From positions 3,780,519-3,844,518 of the forward strand of contig CM041090.1 in assembly GCA_023079485.1 (NCBI GenBank): a stretch of DNA of 64,000 nucleotides. Direction: 5' to 3'. Made by a program: the position numbers and the translations under genes. This document shows positions 52,801 through 63,753 of the stretch, piece after piece. Within the stretch, counting starts at the first letter, position 1; every line of letters begins with the position of its first letter. The stretch is from Archilochus colubris (taxonomy: Eukaryota; Chordata; Aves; Apodiformes; Trochilidae). Below the pieces are notes generated by a model. It was given only the letters and a program-made list of their open reading frames with translations. It was not told the DNA's origin and did not search any database.

Positions 52801-55800
52801 GGATGATTTATCTGCATTAAGCTGGTATCCAAAATTCCAGGCAGACAAATTGACTGCCCTCTCCACTAGACAAAAAAAAAAAAAAATAAAAAAAATTAAG
52901 GTAGATACTCTAACTGATTTCTAGCAACTTTTTACTACAGTCTGATGACCATTCCAGAGGCACTGTATCCTAGAATGTTCTGACCCAAGGGAAGTGCAAG
53001 CCAGGTTCTTGTGCATGACAGCTTTAGCTGTTGCCTGCAGGTTTTTTTCTTATTAAATCAGAACTTCCTGGACTCTCTGGTAGGTAGAAATGCCACATCA
53101 AGGTTTTCATTTTGCTGATTGCTTTATTGATAAGCCAGGTGGACTGCACTTCTGTTCTTGCAGTCCTATTTGGAGGTGGTCTCAGATACTTTAACTCTGT
53201 CTTGCCAGGCAGGAAGAGTGTGAAATGTTCATTGACTTAGGAAACTTTGGAAATTTCTGTAAATTTGCTGAGTTTTCACTTACCTTATCAGTTTGAGGAG
53301 TATCTTGAAGTGATTAAGTTGATGAGAATGAAGCTGCTGATGGACATCTGATCTCCAGAGAAGAGCTCTTCTTCCAACCACAGCTGATTTCAACAAGGAC
53401 AGCAGGAGATGGTGTCTAAAATGACCCCTTGAAGGGAAGGGAACAGACAGGCACTTTGGTAAGCAGAGGGTTACCTCTGGGGGTGAGGATCCCCACCCAG
53501 GCCCTGAGTCCTGCATGTAGTGGGTGTCATAAAACTACAGAGTATTCACAGGCTTGGGGTTCTCCCGAAAAACATTTATTCCCCATCATCTTCCCCTCTG
53601 TAGCACTGTGGGCTCTCTGTAGCTGTGGAGAAGAAAATTCTGGAAATCTTTTCATGGGAGGAAGGTGGAGGGTGTTTGAAGCAAGAGGTTGGAGTTTGGA
53701 TGGGTTTAATGATGTGTCTCATGCACACCACTACTGACAGCCACACCAAGCCATAGGACTGGTTGTGTTCTTCTGTTCTGAATAGATTATACAGACGCAC
53801 CAATTCTGTGACTCAAACACCCAAGTGAAGATCTTGGCCCTCTACAGTGTCCTGAATGTTTTATTAAAAAGTGATAAAAGACATGGCCATCAGAAAAGGC
53901 TTACAGACTATAAGACAGTGCAATGTCTAAAGCAAATACAGCACATTAGAGGGTTCTTCCCTAAACCCAGGAATAAATAGGACATGAAAAATGACAACAA
54001 TTCTTTTTCTGCTGGTGTACTTTCTTCTCCGTCCTGTAAAACTCTGGGTGGGCCTGTCTGGTCATAATTTGACAAGAATGAACTGATTAGCTTGTCAGTT
54101 TTGTGGCTACTAGGTGTGTAAAAGATGTAGGTAATTCCTAGGAACCCAGTTGTTCTGTTTGCCAACAACATTAACAGATAGTTAAACATTACTTCCAACC
54201 AGAGCAGCCTAGAACTGAAGTCCATGGGTTATTGGTTTTTTTTTGTTGTTGTTGTTGTTTTTGTTCCCAGTGACTGAGTGGGTGTTGCTAATTACCCAGT
54301 AAGAACAGGTCCACAAATCCCTCTCTCTTGTATCAGTGAATAAATACAGTGCAGGGACATCTGGGAAGGCAGTGGTGGAACAGAGCTCTCTGCCCAGAGA
54401 AGAGAGACAGAGGTCTGATGACAGGGAACAGAGAGAGAGGGACATGGATGACACAGAAGGGATGCACAAGAGTTCTCAGAGGCTGCCCCAATTCCTGTCC
54501 TCGGGACTCCCTCAGCTGATTTCACTGTCCCTGGAAGCAAACTCAGGGTTCCATTGGCAACTGTCACAGAAATGAGCAAGGCTTGAACCAAACACTGTCT
54601 TAAAACACTGTGGTCAGATCTGTGCTGAAGTCCTTCCCGAGGTTTATGGATTGATCCCGAATCACCTACAACCTCAAGATTTAGAGAAACTCCTCCCTGT
54701 TTCACCTGAAACTTGTTCAGACTATTTTTTTGTTTGTTTTTTTGGTTTGTTTTTTTCAAAAAACTTGATTGTGAAATAGACACAACTAAATTTGCCAAGC
54801 TTTTGACAACACTGCTTGGATCGTCCACTGTATTAAGCCACAGCATCTGCTGCCATTGATTCCTGCACTGGAGAGTCAATTACAGAAGGAAATTAAAAGC
54901 TGGCATAAAGGTCAGAGAGCAGGTGAAGAAGGGAAGAAAAATTCAGAAATTACACAGCTCTTGCGATTAAGGTCTGAGAGTTCTTCTTTTACAGGTCAGA
55001 GGATCTGTGCTGGTTTTGATAAATGTTGTAACTTGTACAACAGACTCATCAAGGAGAGCAATGGCAGAGGAAAAAGTTCCCTTTACAAAATCACAAGAAA
55101 GGAGGCAAAAGGAAGCCTTCAGCTTCCTTAACCTCATTGAGTTTGGGCAATTCAATTGCCCCCTTCAGCCTCCAAGTTCTTGTGCTAGAATCCCTTCTAA
55201 TATTTGCCACACTCCTAACTAAACCTGTGCATATACTATCCCATTTGACAAAGGATTTAAAGTTTCAGATTTCAACATGGATAAGTCTTGATTTAGGAAG
55301 CAAAGTCTTACAAAAATACATCACATTAGCTTTCAACTAGGGCAGATTTAATGAAAGTGGAACCCTATTGAAATTCTAAGCATACTTCATGTTTGAAATC
55401 CCCACACTTTAGTAGTGTGCTCTGTAAAACATTCCATTTTTCATACAAAACTGCTTGGGCTCAACTTAGAAGGGTAAGGTCACACTAAAAGAGAGTTCTG
55501 CTGTGATGGTAAAACCAGGAAGTGAGACCAAAAGCCTTCTAAATTATAAAAAAAAAAAAGAGTTAAAAACAGTAGCAAACTGACAATATGTGGGTGGCCT
55601 TAATAGCCCTGTGTATGGGCTTCATTTGTATTCATATTACTACTGAAAGGAAGTAGCTGCTGCATTATACACCATGGAACTATGGGTTTCCATTATTGCA
55701 AAGCCCCTGACTGAAACAGAACTCTGGAGTTCTCTCTGAATGACAAAAAGAACTGAGGGGTAGAATGAAAGAATTAAAGTTAAATAAATCCTTCCTTGCC

Positions 55801-57480
55801 CTTGTAGCCAAAGAGAGTAATATCTGCGTTTTGTAAGAGCTGTACTCACTTTTTTGTATGAGTGTGTGGAAGATCACCTCCTTAATGTATCAGACAAAAC
55901 TCCAACACAACAAAATGCAGGTCTAGATTATGTGCAAACCAGTTTTCCAAGAAGTTAAAACCCCAAAGCCTGTCAAGCTCAGCTGAAGCATGGAGTGTAC
56001 TGTAAGACAAACAACTAAGGAAAAGATCCTGACTAAAGTGACAAAGACATGCAGAGCTGCAGGAGTAGATTTGTCATCTAGAGGGGAACTCTTCACTAAG
56101 CATCAGAAAGCAGAAGCAGAGGAAAAAATGTTATAAAATGATAGCTAAAAGACTGTAGGAAACAGCAAGGATGAAAGGAAATGGCTGCTTTAAGTAGTTA
56201 AGATTCCTGAACGTGGGAACGAACAAGTAACAACCACTCAGCCTCCAAGAAAAACCTCACAGAACATGAGAAATTGTCCCATACGTAGACCTGGGAGGGG
56301 GACACAACTGAAAAGCTTTGCTGTTTCCAAGCAAAACTGTTTCAGGCAAATAAGAATATGGGAGAAGAGCAGAGTCCATCATCTGCCTACACCTGTCAAG
56401 CCCATTTTCTGTTCATCTCCTGTAGCTGACACCAGGTCAGGATCCAGAAGGCATGACTTCATTAATAATGTATGGCTTTAGGAATATCACAGCCAGTGGA
56501 TACTGTATGCATCTGCCCTTTTTTTCCTGTTCTGATAACCTCCCCCCTGCCACTGTCTTCTGTCTCTGCCCCTCTGCTCCATGCAGGGTTTCCCACAGGG
56601 GAGCACCATGCACATTTCCCACAGGGATTCTGGACTTCCTGCCATCCCAGAACTACATGGATGCACTGATTTTTTCAAAGAGCCTGATGGTTTAAAAACC
56701 TGTTTCAGATCTCTGTGATCCGAGGTGGAAGAACAACTGAGAAGTTTTTTGATGCCTGCCTATAAAGAGCACTCTCCTCTGAAGTAGAGCCTCTGAGCTG
56801 ATTAAGTGCTCTGATTTCTTGAAACAAAACCTGAGAACTCCATTCTCCTCATCCCTCTGTGGTGTTCTGGATGAAGTCTGGAAGGCACAGAGTGCTCATC
56901 TTCAGAAGCAGCTGCCACCTTCAACACCAAAGCATGGAAAAGCTTAAAAGCACTTTATGACTCATTCTCTGTGGAGATTTTTCCTGCTTATTCTAACTTC
57001 TTGCTGTTTTTCTTCCTTGACAGGTAGCATCCAGAGTACCTAAAAGCCTCCTTTCCTTCTCTCACCATCCCTCCCCAGAGCCCTTTCTCCTCAGGAGCAG
57101 GGCTGCAGTTTGCCAAAGCCCTCCAGACCACATCAGGAGGGGGAGATTAAACATACCTGGTGTGTGACAAAGCCAGGGGCTGGAGGAGGGCAGTTTCTGG
57201 CAGTGTGTCCCAGCAAGAGTTCAAAGAGCTCAGAAACAAACCTCCTTATTTCTCTGGGGCTTACAGAGCTATTAACAGCTGCAAACACCTCAGAGCAGAA
57301 GGCACAGCAGTGGAGGTATTGGCTGTAAAAGTTAAATCAGGTCCTAGGGGACAGCTGGGAATTAGTCCAAAAAGGTATTCTAGACCCAAAACAATAACTG
57401 CAAACAGAAAAATCAGGGTGGAGACACAAGAGAATGTGCTGCACAGGCACAGCTGAAATGATGTCAAGGAACTAGGTCAG
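49869..57480. other. Unique non-coding DNA
   Basis: No gene or transposon supported. A-rich runs occur at 52870-52895, and T/G-rich stretches at 54234-54262 and 54726-54757. The 195-codon ORF at 54292-54879 (minus) has no recognisable domain and includes a translated low-complexity segment. Confidence 0.5.
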
Positions 57481-57542
57481 TGTCACGGTTTAACACTGGC
57501 CCGGCGATTAAACCGAATAACAGACGCTCTCTATTAATCTCT

Positions 57543-57570
57543 CTCTCTCCTTGATAGAGAAAGGAGAGAG
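57543..57570 (-). promoter_or_regulatory. LTR U5 hairpin
   Basis: CTCTCTCCTT (57543-57552) and AAGGAGAGAG (57561-57570) form a perfect 10-bp stem with an 8-nt loop. The 5' LTR keeps most of the stem, and the old solo LTR keeps a weaker version. It lies downstream of the predicted polyadenylation signal. A role in RNA folding is inferred. Confidence 0.5.
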
Positions 57571-57614
57571 AATAAGGGAGAGAGACTTATGGGTTGGAAA
57601 CTAAACTACACAAC

Positions 57615-57620
57615 TTTAAT
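57615..57620 (-). terminator. LTR polyadenylation signal (ATTAAA)
   Basis: The minus strand reads ATTAAA about 35 nt downstream of the TATA-like box. Placement fits a short R region. The same hexamer is present in the solo LTR and in the 5' LTR. Confidence 0.5.
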
Positions 57621-57650
57621 GAAACAGTAATGATAAATAGGAAAAATTAC

Positions 57651-57660
57651 TAAATATATA
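57651..57660 (-). promoter_or_regulatory. LTR TATA-like box
   Basis: TATATATTTA on the minus strand is the best TATA match in the LTR, and it is also present in the 5' LTR. Transcription would start roughly 25-30 nt further, near 57625. Inferred from position only. Confidence 0.45.
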
Positions 57661-58256
57661 CAAATATACAGGCAAATGGAAACCACATTCCTCCCCCCTC
57701 TCCCCCAATAACTCTCCCGTCACCACCGAGGCTGTAGGGCAGCCCTGGGAAAGTCCAGGCTGGACTCCTGGAGTCGGCAGCAGTCGGGAACCGGAGGCAG
57801 GAACACACAGATATGGGCTGGCACGGGTCAGGACCACAGGCAGACGAACGGGCAGGATCCTTCCAGGATGCCGGGAAGGAAGGGAAGCAGGAAAAAATCT
57901 GGCTCGGCCCACGTGATGGCTCAAATTATACTGAGTGTGACGTATATGGGATGGAATACTCTGTTTGGTCAATTCTGGCATCTATCTTGTCCGTTCCTCC
58001 CTAAAGGAGGGCTCTGGTGGGACCTCTGTATCCTCCTGGACGGTAAAATGTTTTCCTCAGAGCGGAGGAAAGCAGTGTCCTTGGCCTGCATACCAGTCTC
58101 TAGCAGTAACTATAAACATCAAGTGTTATCAATCCTAAAAACAGACACTGAGAAACTTGCTGTTAGTTTCACAAGTGCAGCTACTTACAAGGGACTTAGC
58201 TAAAAGCAAAAATACAGAAACAGAAAACCACCTTTATCCTGGTCCAAACCAGGACA

Positions 58257-58268
58257 TTCCACCCCTTA
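58257..58268 (-). promoter_or_regulatory. Polypurine tract
   Basis: The minus strand reads TAAGGGGTGGAA directly before the 3' LTR terminus TGTCC. This is the expected position for the plus-strand primer of reverse transcription. One T interrupts the purine run. Confidence 0.75.
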
Positions 58269-58670
58269 TTCCATACCATTTGCGTCATGCTCCAATCATT
58301 ACTAACTCTTATCCCTAAACATATCTATACACAAATTACTACTATCTCTCTGTGCTAAAAATCACTAAGTAATTCAGTCTACAATTGCAGATGTTGATCT
58401 ATTGTAGCAGATTCTCAAAAGAAGGACCAGTCTTCACAGTTCATGTCCATGGTCCACAAGTTGTAGGTTGCAGATGCTAATTTCAAGGAAGTCAGTGGAT
58501 GTCAGCCGATGAACCTAATTCTGGTTTCATCACCACAAAATCATCCTGAAAAACACTCATAGAACACTGTTAGTTTATGCAACAGTTCACATAACAGTAG
58601 TTATGGTGGGATACAAGTTCATGACTCCCAAAGAGTCCATGCATTACTGATTAAATTAAACAAGCAGAAA
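58269..58670 (-). other. Proviral 3' non-coding region, no env
   Basis: About 400 bp lie between the end of the pol frame and the polypurine tract. There is no ORF on the minus strand of useful length, no transmembrane or surface envelope signature, and no dUTPase. The element therefore has no room for an envelope gene. Confidence 0.8.
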
Positions 58671-58739
58671 TTAGGAATTCTCACCTAGTGTTAGATTCCC
58701 TTGTGGTACACATTGTACTTCTCCATCTTTCATCATCAC

Positions 58740-61088
58740 CTACCAAGTGTGTCCAGGCCCTTGAGCGAAAGCAACCCCACGAATGGGTTTGCCTTTGCCC
58801 GAGGCAGGATAAACCCAAACTGTTTTCCCCAGCAGATTCTTCTCATGCACCACAGGCACTTTGTCCCCATCTACTGTGTGTAGAAGATCTGACTGAGCAG
58901 GACCAGCTCGATTGATGGAACCCCTGGTATTAACTAACCAGGTAGCTTTTGCCAAGTGCTTGTCCCAGTTTTTGAAAGTTCCACCACCCATTGCCTTTAA
59001 GGTAGTTTTTAACAGACCATTGTACCTTTCAATTTTACCTGAGGCTGGTGCATGATAGGGAATATGGTATATCCACTCAATGCCATGTTCTTTGGCCCAG
59101 TTATTTATGAGACTATTTTTGAAATGAGTTCCATTATCTGACTCAATTCTTTCTGGTGTACCATGTCTCCACAAGACTTGTTTCTCTAGGCCCAGGATAG
59201 TGTTCCGGGCTGTGGCATGAGGCACAGGATATGTTTCCAGCCATCCTGTACTTGCCTCCACCATTGTAAGCACATAGCGCTTACCCTGGCGAGTTTGAGG
59301 CAATGTGATGAAGTCGACTTGCCAGGCCTCCCCATACCTATATTTTGACCATCTCCCTTCATACCATAGAGGTTTCAACCTTTTAGCTTGCTTAATTGCA
59401 GCACATATGTCACAATCATGGATAACCTGCGCAATAGAGTCCAAGGATAAATCCACCCCTCGGTCACGAGCCCATCGATATGTTCCATCCCTGCCTTGAT
59501 GACCTGAAGCATTGTGGGCCCATTTGGCCAAAAACAGTTCACCTTTATGGTCCCAGTCCAGATCTATTTGGAACACTTGAGCAGCCTCATCTGCTCGTTG
59601 GTTGTTTCGATGTTCCTCCGTAGCTCGATATGAAGGTACGTGGGCATCTACGTGACGCACTTTTACATCAAGTGTCTCTAACCTAGCAGCAATGTCTTTC
59701 CAGAGTTCAGCAGCCCAGATAGGTTTATCTCTACGTTGCCAGTTGCTTTGCTTCCACTGCTTTAACCAACCCCATAAGGCATTTGCTACCATCCATGAGT
59801 CAGTATAGAGATAAAGTCTCGGCCACTTTTCTTGTTCAGCAATGTCCAAAGCCAATTGGATAGCTTTTACCTCTGCAAATTGACTTGATTCACCATCTCC
59901 TTCATCTGTTTTTGCAACTAGTCGTGTAGGATTCCATACGGCAGCTTTCCACCTTCGATGGCCTCCTACCAGACGACAGGATCCATCAGTGAAAAGAGCA
60001 TATTGTTTCTCACTCTCTGGTAGTTGGTCGTATGGTGGGGCTTCTTCAGCCCGTTTTACCACTTTTCCTGGTGGCATTCCAAAGTGTTTGCCCTCTGGCC
60101 AATGTGTTATTGCTTCTACAATTCCTGGACGATTGAGTCTTCCTATCCTAGCTCTCTGTGAGAGTAAAGCAATCCATTTACTCCAGGTATCATCGGTAGC
60201 ATGATGGGAAGATTCTCTACCTGTGTACATAAAACCCAGTACAGGTAATCGTGGCACTAGGAGGAGCTGTGCTTCAGTACCAATCACTTCTGAAGCAGCT
60301 CTAACTCCTTCGTATGTGGCCAGTATCTCCTTTTCAGCAGCTGTGTAGTTGGCTTCGGAGCCTTTGTAGTTTCGACCCCAAAATCCTAGAGGTCGGCCTC
60401 GAGTCTCTCCTGGAGCTTTCTGCCAGAGGCTCCATGAAGGACCATCACCTCCATCTCCGGTGTAAAGAATATTTTTGATGTCTGGCCCTGTTCGAATTGG
60501 TCCAAGGGCCATTGCCTGTACAATCTCCTGCTTAATATTCTCAAAAGCAGCTTGTTGTTCTGAGCCCCATTTAAAGTCTTTCTTCTTCCGAGTAACCTCG
60601 TAGAGAGGTTTCACAACCTGATTATATAAAGGAATATGCATCCTCCAGAAACCAACAGTTCCTAAGAAGGATTGAGTTTCCTTTTTGGTAGTTGGTGGGG
60701 CCATAGCAGTTATTTTGTTAATCACGTCCATTGGGATGTGGCGACGTCCATCTTGCCACTTAACTCCCAGAAACTGTATCTCTTGCGCAGGTCCCTTGAC
60801 CTTGCTCCTTTTAATAGCAAAACCAGCCTCTAGGAGGATTTCAATTATCTTCTTACCTTTCTCGTAGACTTCCTTTGCTGAGTCACCCCATACAATGATG
60901 TCATCGATGTATTGTAGATGTTCTGGAGCTCCACCCTTTTCCAAGGTATCATGGATCAGTCCATGGCAGATGGTAGGACTATGTTTCCACCCCTGGGGCA
61001 GTCGATTCCAGGTGTACTGGACACCTCTCCAGGTGAAGGCAAACTGTGCTCTGCATTCTGGTGCTATAGGAATAGCAAAAAACGCATT
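58740..61088 (-). pseudogene. ERV pol, RT core to integrase
   Basis: The 782-codon open frame continues RT from a frameshift at 61089-61090. Motifs in order, numbered from a TTG codon at 60944: an LPQGWKHSP block upstream at about 60965-61000, then the YIDD active site at 12-15. RNase H follows with D320, E358, D382 and D452. Integrase has a zinc-binding site (H477, H482, C511, C514) and a D544, D603, E639 catalytic triad with exact D-35-E spacing. All these catalytic residues are intact. The frame ends at a TAG (58740-58742) but stays open for 22 more codons to a TAA at 58671, with peptide that looks like a normal integrase tail. The TAG is therefore probably a TGG-to-TAG nonsense change. 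There is no dUTPase. Confidence 0.92.
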
Positions 61089-61843
61089 ACAATGTCAATA
61101 GTAGCATACCACCTGGCTGCCTTTGACTCCAGCTCATACTGAAGTTCTAATATGTCCGGCACAGCAGCACTTAGTGGCGGTGTAACCTCATTCAGGGCAC
61201 GATAGTCCACTGTCAGCCTCCACTCTCCATTTGGCTTTTTCACTGGCCATACAGGACTGTTGAAGGGTGAATGAGTCTTGCTGATCACTCCTTGGCTCTC
61301 TAGTTGCCGGATCAGCTTGTGAATGGGGACCACAGCATCTCTGTTGACACGATATTGTCTACGATGCACTACTGAAGTAGCAGTTGGCAGCCGCTGGTTT
61401 GTAGTTCTCAGCAATCCCACTACAAAAGATTTATCTGAAAGGCCAAACAAAGTATGCAGCCATTCTGCATTCTCAGTCTTAATAGCTGCAGTACCAAAGG
61501 ACCAGCGGTACCCTTTCGGGTCCTCGAAATCACCTCCCTTGAGGTAGTCTATGCCAAGGATGCATGGAGCATCTGGACCAGTCACTATTGGGTGTTTATG
61601 CCACTTTATTCCAGTGAGGCTCACATCAGCCTTCACAATAGTCAGTTCTTTAGATCCCCCTGTCACTCCAGAAATAGTGACGGAGTCTGTGCCTTTTTGA
61701 TTCGATGGCATTAGGGTGCACTGTGCACCAGTGTCCACCAAGGCTTTATACTTTTGTGGCTCTAATGTGCCAGGCCATCGAATCCACACAATCCAATAGA
61801 TTCGGTTGTCCCTCCCCTCCACCTGGCTGGAGGCAGGGCACCT
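61089..61843 (-). pseudogene. ERV pro and N-terminal pol (protease, start of RT)
   Basis: This frame opens directly after the gag UAG and has no ATG near its start; the first likely codons are non-AUG. It should therefore be made as a Gag-Pol fusion. Numbered from a GTG at 61822, the retroviral aspartic protease motif ALVDTGAQ has its catalytic Asp at 30, a flap-like GVTGG at about 52-56, and CILGIDYL at 87-94. RT begins near 165 with PVWPVKKPNGEWRLTVDYRALN at 190-211, and its first catalytic Asp is at 243. The frame is then lost by an apparent one-base deletion at 61089-61090 and runs into a stop at 61064. RT continues in the next frame. Confidence 0.9.
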
Positions 61844-61846
61844 CTA
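61816..61846 (-). promoter_or_regulatory. Candidate stop-codon readthrough signal (UAG plus hairpin)
   Basis: The gag stop UAG (61844-61846) is in the same frame as pro-pol. Ten nt downstream, CCUCCA (61833-61828) pairs perfectly with UGGAGG (61821-61816) around a 6-nt loop. Gammaretroviruses use UAG readthrough with a structured element about 8 nt downstream, so the layout is similar. The UAG could instead be an inactivating mutation in a continuous Gag-Pol frame. A pseudoknot was not tested. Confidence 0.45.
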
Positions 61847-63676
61847 AGCTTGAGCACATACAGCATTGTCAGTATGTGCATTACTGGAGCTTGCATCCCC
61901 AGTACTCACACCTGATGTGCAGGGGTCTTGAGTCACCAGCATTTTTGGATTGGGTAACTCTACACTGGAGACTTGAGCAGCCATCTTTTTAGAAGGACCT
62001 CCTTTTGCCTTTGGCTTACTCATCAACTCAAACACTCGGTCCTGTAGGGCAGCAGTAGGTTTCTTGTCCCACTTTTTCATTTCCTCTCCATACTCACACA
62101 GGAGTGCCCATAGGGTCCCTCTTGCTGATTTCTGTTTCTCTCTATTCTGTCTCATAGGAGGGCGTCTCCTCTTAATGGCTGCAATGGGGCGTCCTCCGTC
62201 CGTCTGAGGAGAAAGGGGTGAATGCCATTCCTCAGATGCTCTCTTGATAGCTGAGACCCAGGCCCGACAAGGGGCTATGACAGCATCTTCACACTCTCGT
62301 ACAGTTTTAATCACATCACCCACAGTTGTATCTATCTCTGTAGGAACCCATAGCATTACTGATAGTGTATGATTAAAAGGTGGTGGTGCAGCATGCACAA
62401 ACCTTTGCATCATAGGTTTAGGGCATGGTATGTGATAGGGATCTTCAATGTCATCATTATTATAGATCAGATCTCGTACAGCCAATTCTTCGAGATACCT
62501 GATAGCTTTTCCAAGGTTGCGTGCTTTGATCTGTGGGCAGTCTATTTCCTCTTTATAGGGATATCTCTCCTTTACAGCTGACAAGAGTCGTTTCCACAGG
62601 CTGGTAGTTCCAGCCTTTTCCCCAAATGCCCGATCAATACCTGCATCTTTGGCCAGGGATCCCAACTGCCTGGCTTCCTTCTGAGTTAATGTTATGGTAG
62701 CAGCCCCATCATTCCAGCATCGGAGTAACCAAGAGAGAAGTGGTTCACCTGGAAAACGGCTGAAATCTTTTCTCAGAGTACGCAAGTCTCTCATGGAATA
62801 GAGCTGAGCAGATTCTGAGTCTGAGTCCTCATCTGACTCTGCGCTAGCTGCTCTACGAGGAGAGGCAGTATCCTCTATTTCCTCTATCACCTGGTCATCT
62901 TGTTCAGACTTGGAAGGGTTGAGGCTCGCTTCTGATTTCCCTTGTTTTCCTTTTCTCCTAGTTATAGGGTTAACAAGTAACTGTGTGGGCTGAGGGGGAG
63001 AGGCTGAGGCATCTGCAGCAGTGGCAGCAGCAGGGCTTGCTTTCTGAGCAGCAGCAGTGTCTGTGGGAGTAGACACAGCAACTGGAGCTGTAGCAGAAAC
63101 ACTGGCAATGCTGGCCGGCCTTATCTGAGTTGGGCCCTTGCGTGAGGGGGGGCGAGAAGCGGCTGTGGAGGCAGGAGTGGGGGTGCTCTCTGTACGAGGA
63201 GCAACTCTCACTCTCCGAACAGCAACTCTCGGCCTCCGAAAAGGCATACTCAGTCTCATTACTGTGGTTTTTGTGTTACTCCTCACCAATATATGAGAGA
63301 AATTAACAACACCCACCAAAAGATTGAGAAAAGAAATGTTACTGTTACTAAAATCAGGTGGAGTCAGCCCAAAATACGATGGGATGGTATAATTTTCCAA
63401 ATTAAAACTGGGAGTGTAATTACCAACCAAGTTTTTTATCTCTGTATGAAACACTACTGCACCATGCACCATGATATACATCAGTATTGAGGACCCTATT
63501 GCAATGATGGTTCTTAAGCAGCTCTTACGAAAGACAAACCACAAAGTAACAGCAATCCCAGCTGCAAAAATACACATCACATACCCTAAATACCAAAGGT
63601 ACGGCATGATTGGTTTAATCTCCAACCCTGTGAAATTTCCAAAGAACAAGGTCTGATTCCAGCTCAGGAAAGCCAT
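61844..63676 (-). CDS. ERV Gag-like protein with N-terminal membrane domain
   Basis: A 610-codon intact ORF. The start chosen is the first ATG (63674-63676), with a strong context (A at -3, G at +4). The frame is open from a TAA at 63725-63727. From that ATG, residues 1-24 carry sequons at N7 and N14. Hydrophobic segments lie at about 25-49 and 56-76, separated by RKSCLR. Residues 77-113 have sequons at N86, N95 and N113. A third hydrophobic stretch is at about 114-131. An Arg-rich start-like stretch, MPFRRPRVAVRRVRVA, begins at M144 (63247). A Pro/Ala/Ser/Thr-rich linker (about 160-245) and an acidic Ser/Glu/Asp block (about 258-290) follow. A capsid-like region (about 293-475; DLRTLRKDF, then LLSWLLRCWNDGA, then LGSLAKD) resembles avian ERVL Gag. 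A basic patch, KRRRPPMRQ, is near 502-510. There is no CCHC zinc knuckle. If translation began at M144 the leader would have a normal length. Confidence 0.8.
   Translation of the reverse strand: MAFLSWNQTLFFGNFTGLEIKPIMPYLWYLGYVMCIFAAGIAVTLWFVFRKSCLRTIIAIGSSILMYIMVHGAVVFHTEIKNLVGNYTPSFNLENYTIPSYFGLTPPDFSNSNISFLNLLVGVVNFSHILVRSNTKTTVMRLSMPFRRPRVAVRRVRVAPRTESTPTPASTAASRPPSRKGPTQIRPASIASVSATAPVAVSTPTDTAAAQKASPAAATAADASASPPQPTQLLVNPITRRKGKQGKSEASLNPSKSEQDDQVIEEIEDTASPRRAASAESDEDSDSESAQLYSMRDLRTLRKDFSRFPGEPLLSWLLRCWNDGAATITLTQKEARQLGSLAKDAGIDRAFGEKAGTTSLWKRLLSAVKERYPYKEEIDCPQIKARNLGKAIRYLEELAVRDLIYNNDDIEDPYHIPCPKPMMQRFVHAAPPPFNHTLSVMLWVPTEIDTTVGDVIKTVRECEDAVIAPCRAWVSAIKRASEEWHSPLSPQTDGGRPIAAIKRRRPPMRQNREKQKSARGTLWALLCEYGEEMKKWDKKPTAALQDRVFELMSKPKAKGGPSKKMAAQVSSVELPNPKMLVTQDPCTSGVSTGDASSSNAHTDNAVCAQA
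63248..63676 (-). other. Predicted membrane domain encoded in the proviral leader
   Basis: The 143 codons before the Arg-rich M144 contain 6 of the 7 N-X-S/T sequons in the whole ORF. By the positive-inside rule the N-terminus would be lumenal, the RKSCLR loop cytosolic and residues 77-113 lumenal. A third crossing would return the basic Gag body to the cytosol. This resembles in concept the glycosylated Gag of gammaretroviruses or a foamy virus Env leader, but I see no sequence relation to either. The hydrophobic segments and sequons are seen directly; topology and function are inference. Confidence 0.55.
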
Positions 63677-63753
63677 TCTTTCACTGGAGTTGGAATTCAA
63701 ACTGTTAGACAATTTAGTCAAAATTTAAACTGGACTCGAGCCAATTAGCTCGG

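Larger units (their letters stand above)
57481..58256 (-). repeat. 3' LTR of the provirus
   Basis: 776 bp in minus orientation, with termini TGTCCTGGTTT and AAACCGTGACA, so the ends form an imperfect inverted repeat. Over the ~222 bp that can be compared with the 5' LTR at 63779-64000, I count about 9 substitutions and 2 single-base indels by eye (roughly 4%). It is the same family as the solo LTR at 4382-5197. It contains a TATA-like element, an ATTAAA signal and a hairpin in the predicted U5. Confidence 0.95.

Noticed and set aside
54292..54879. 195-codon ORF on the minus strand
   Set aside because: No recognisable domain, includes low-complexity poly-K/N/Q sequence, and overlaps an unrelated plus-strand ORF.
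58269..58670. Hidden env or dUTPase between pol and the 3' LTR
   Set aside because: Only about 400 bp are available and no minus-strand frame is open for a useful length.
61064..61090. Frame change inside RT as a programmed frameshift
   Set aside because: It falls in the RT catalytic core, not at a gene junction, and is best explained by loss of one base in this copy.
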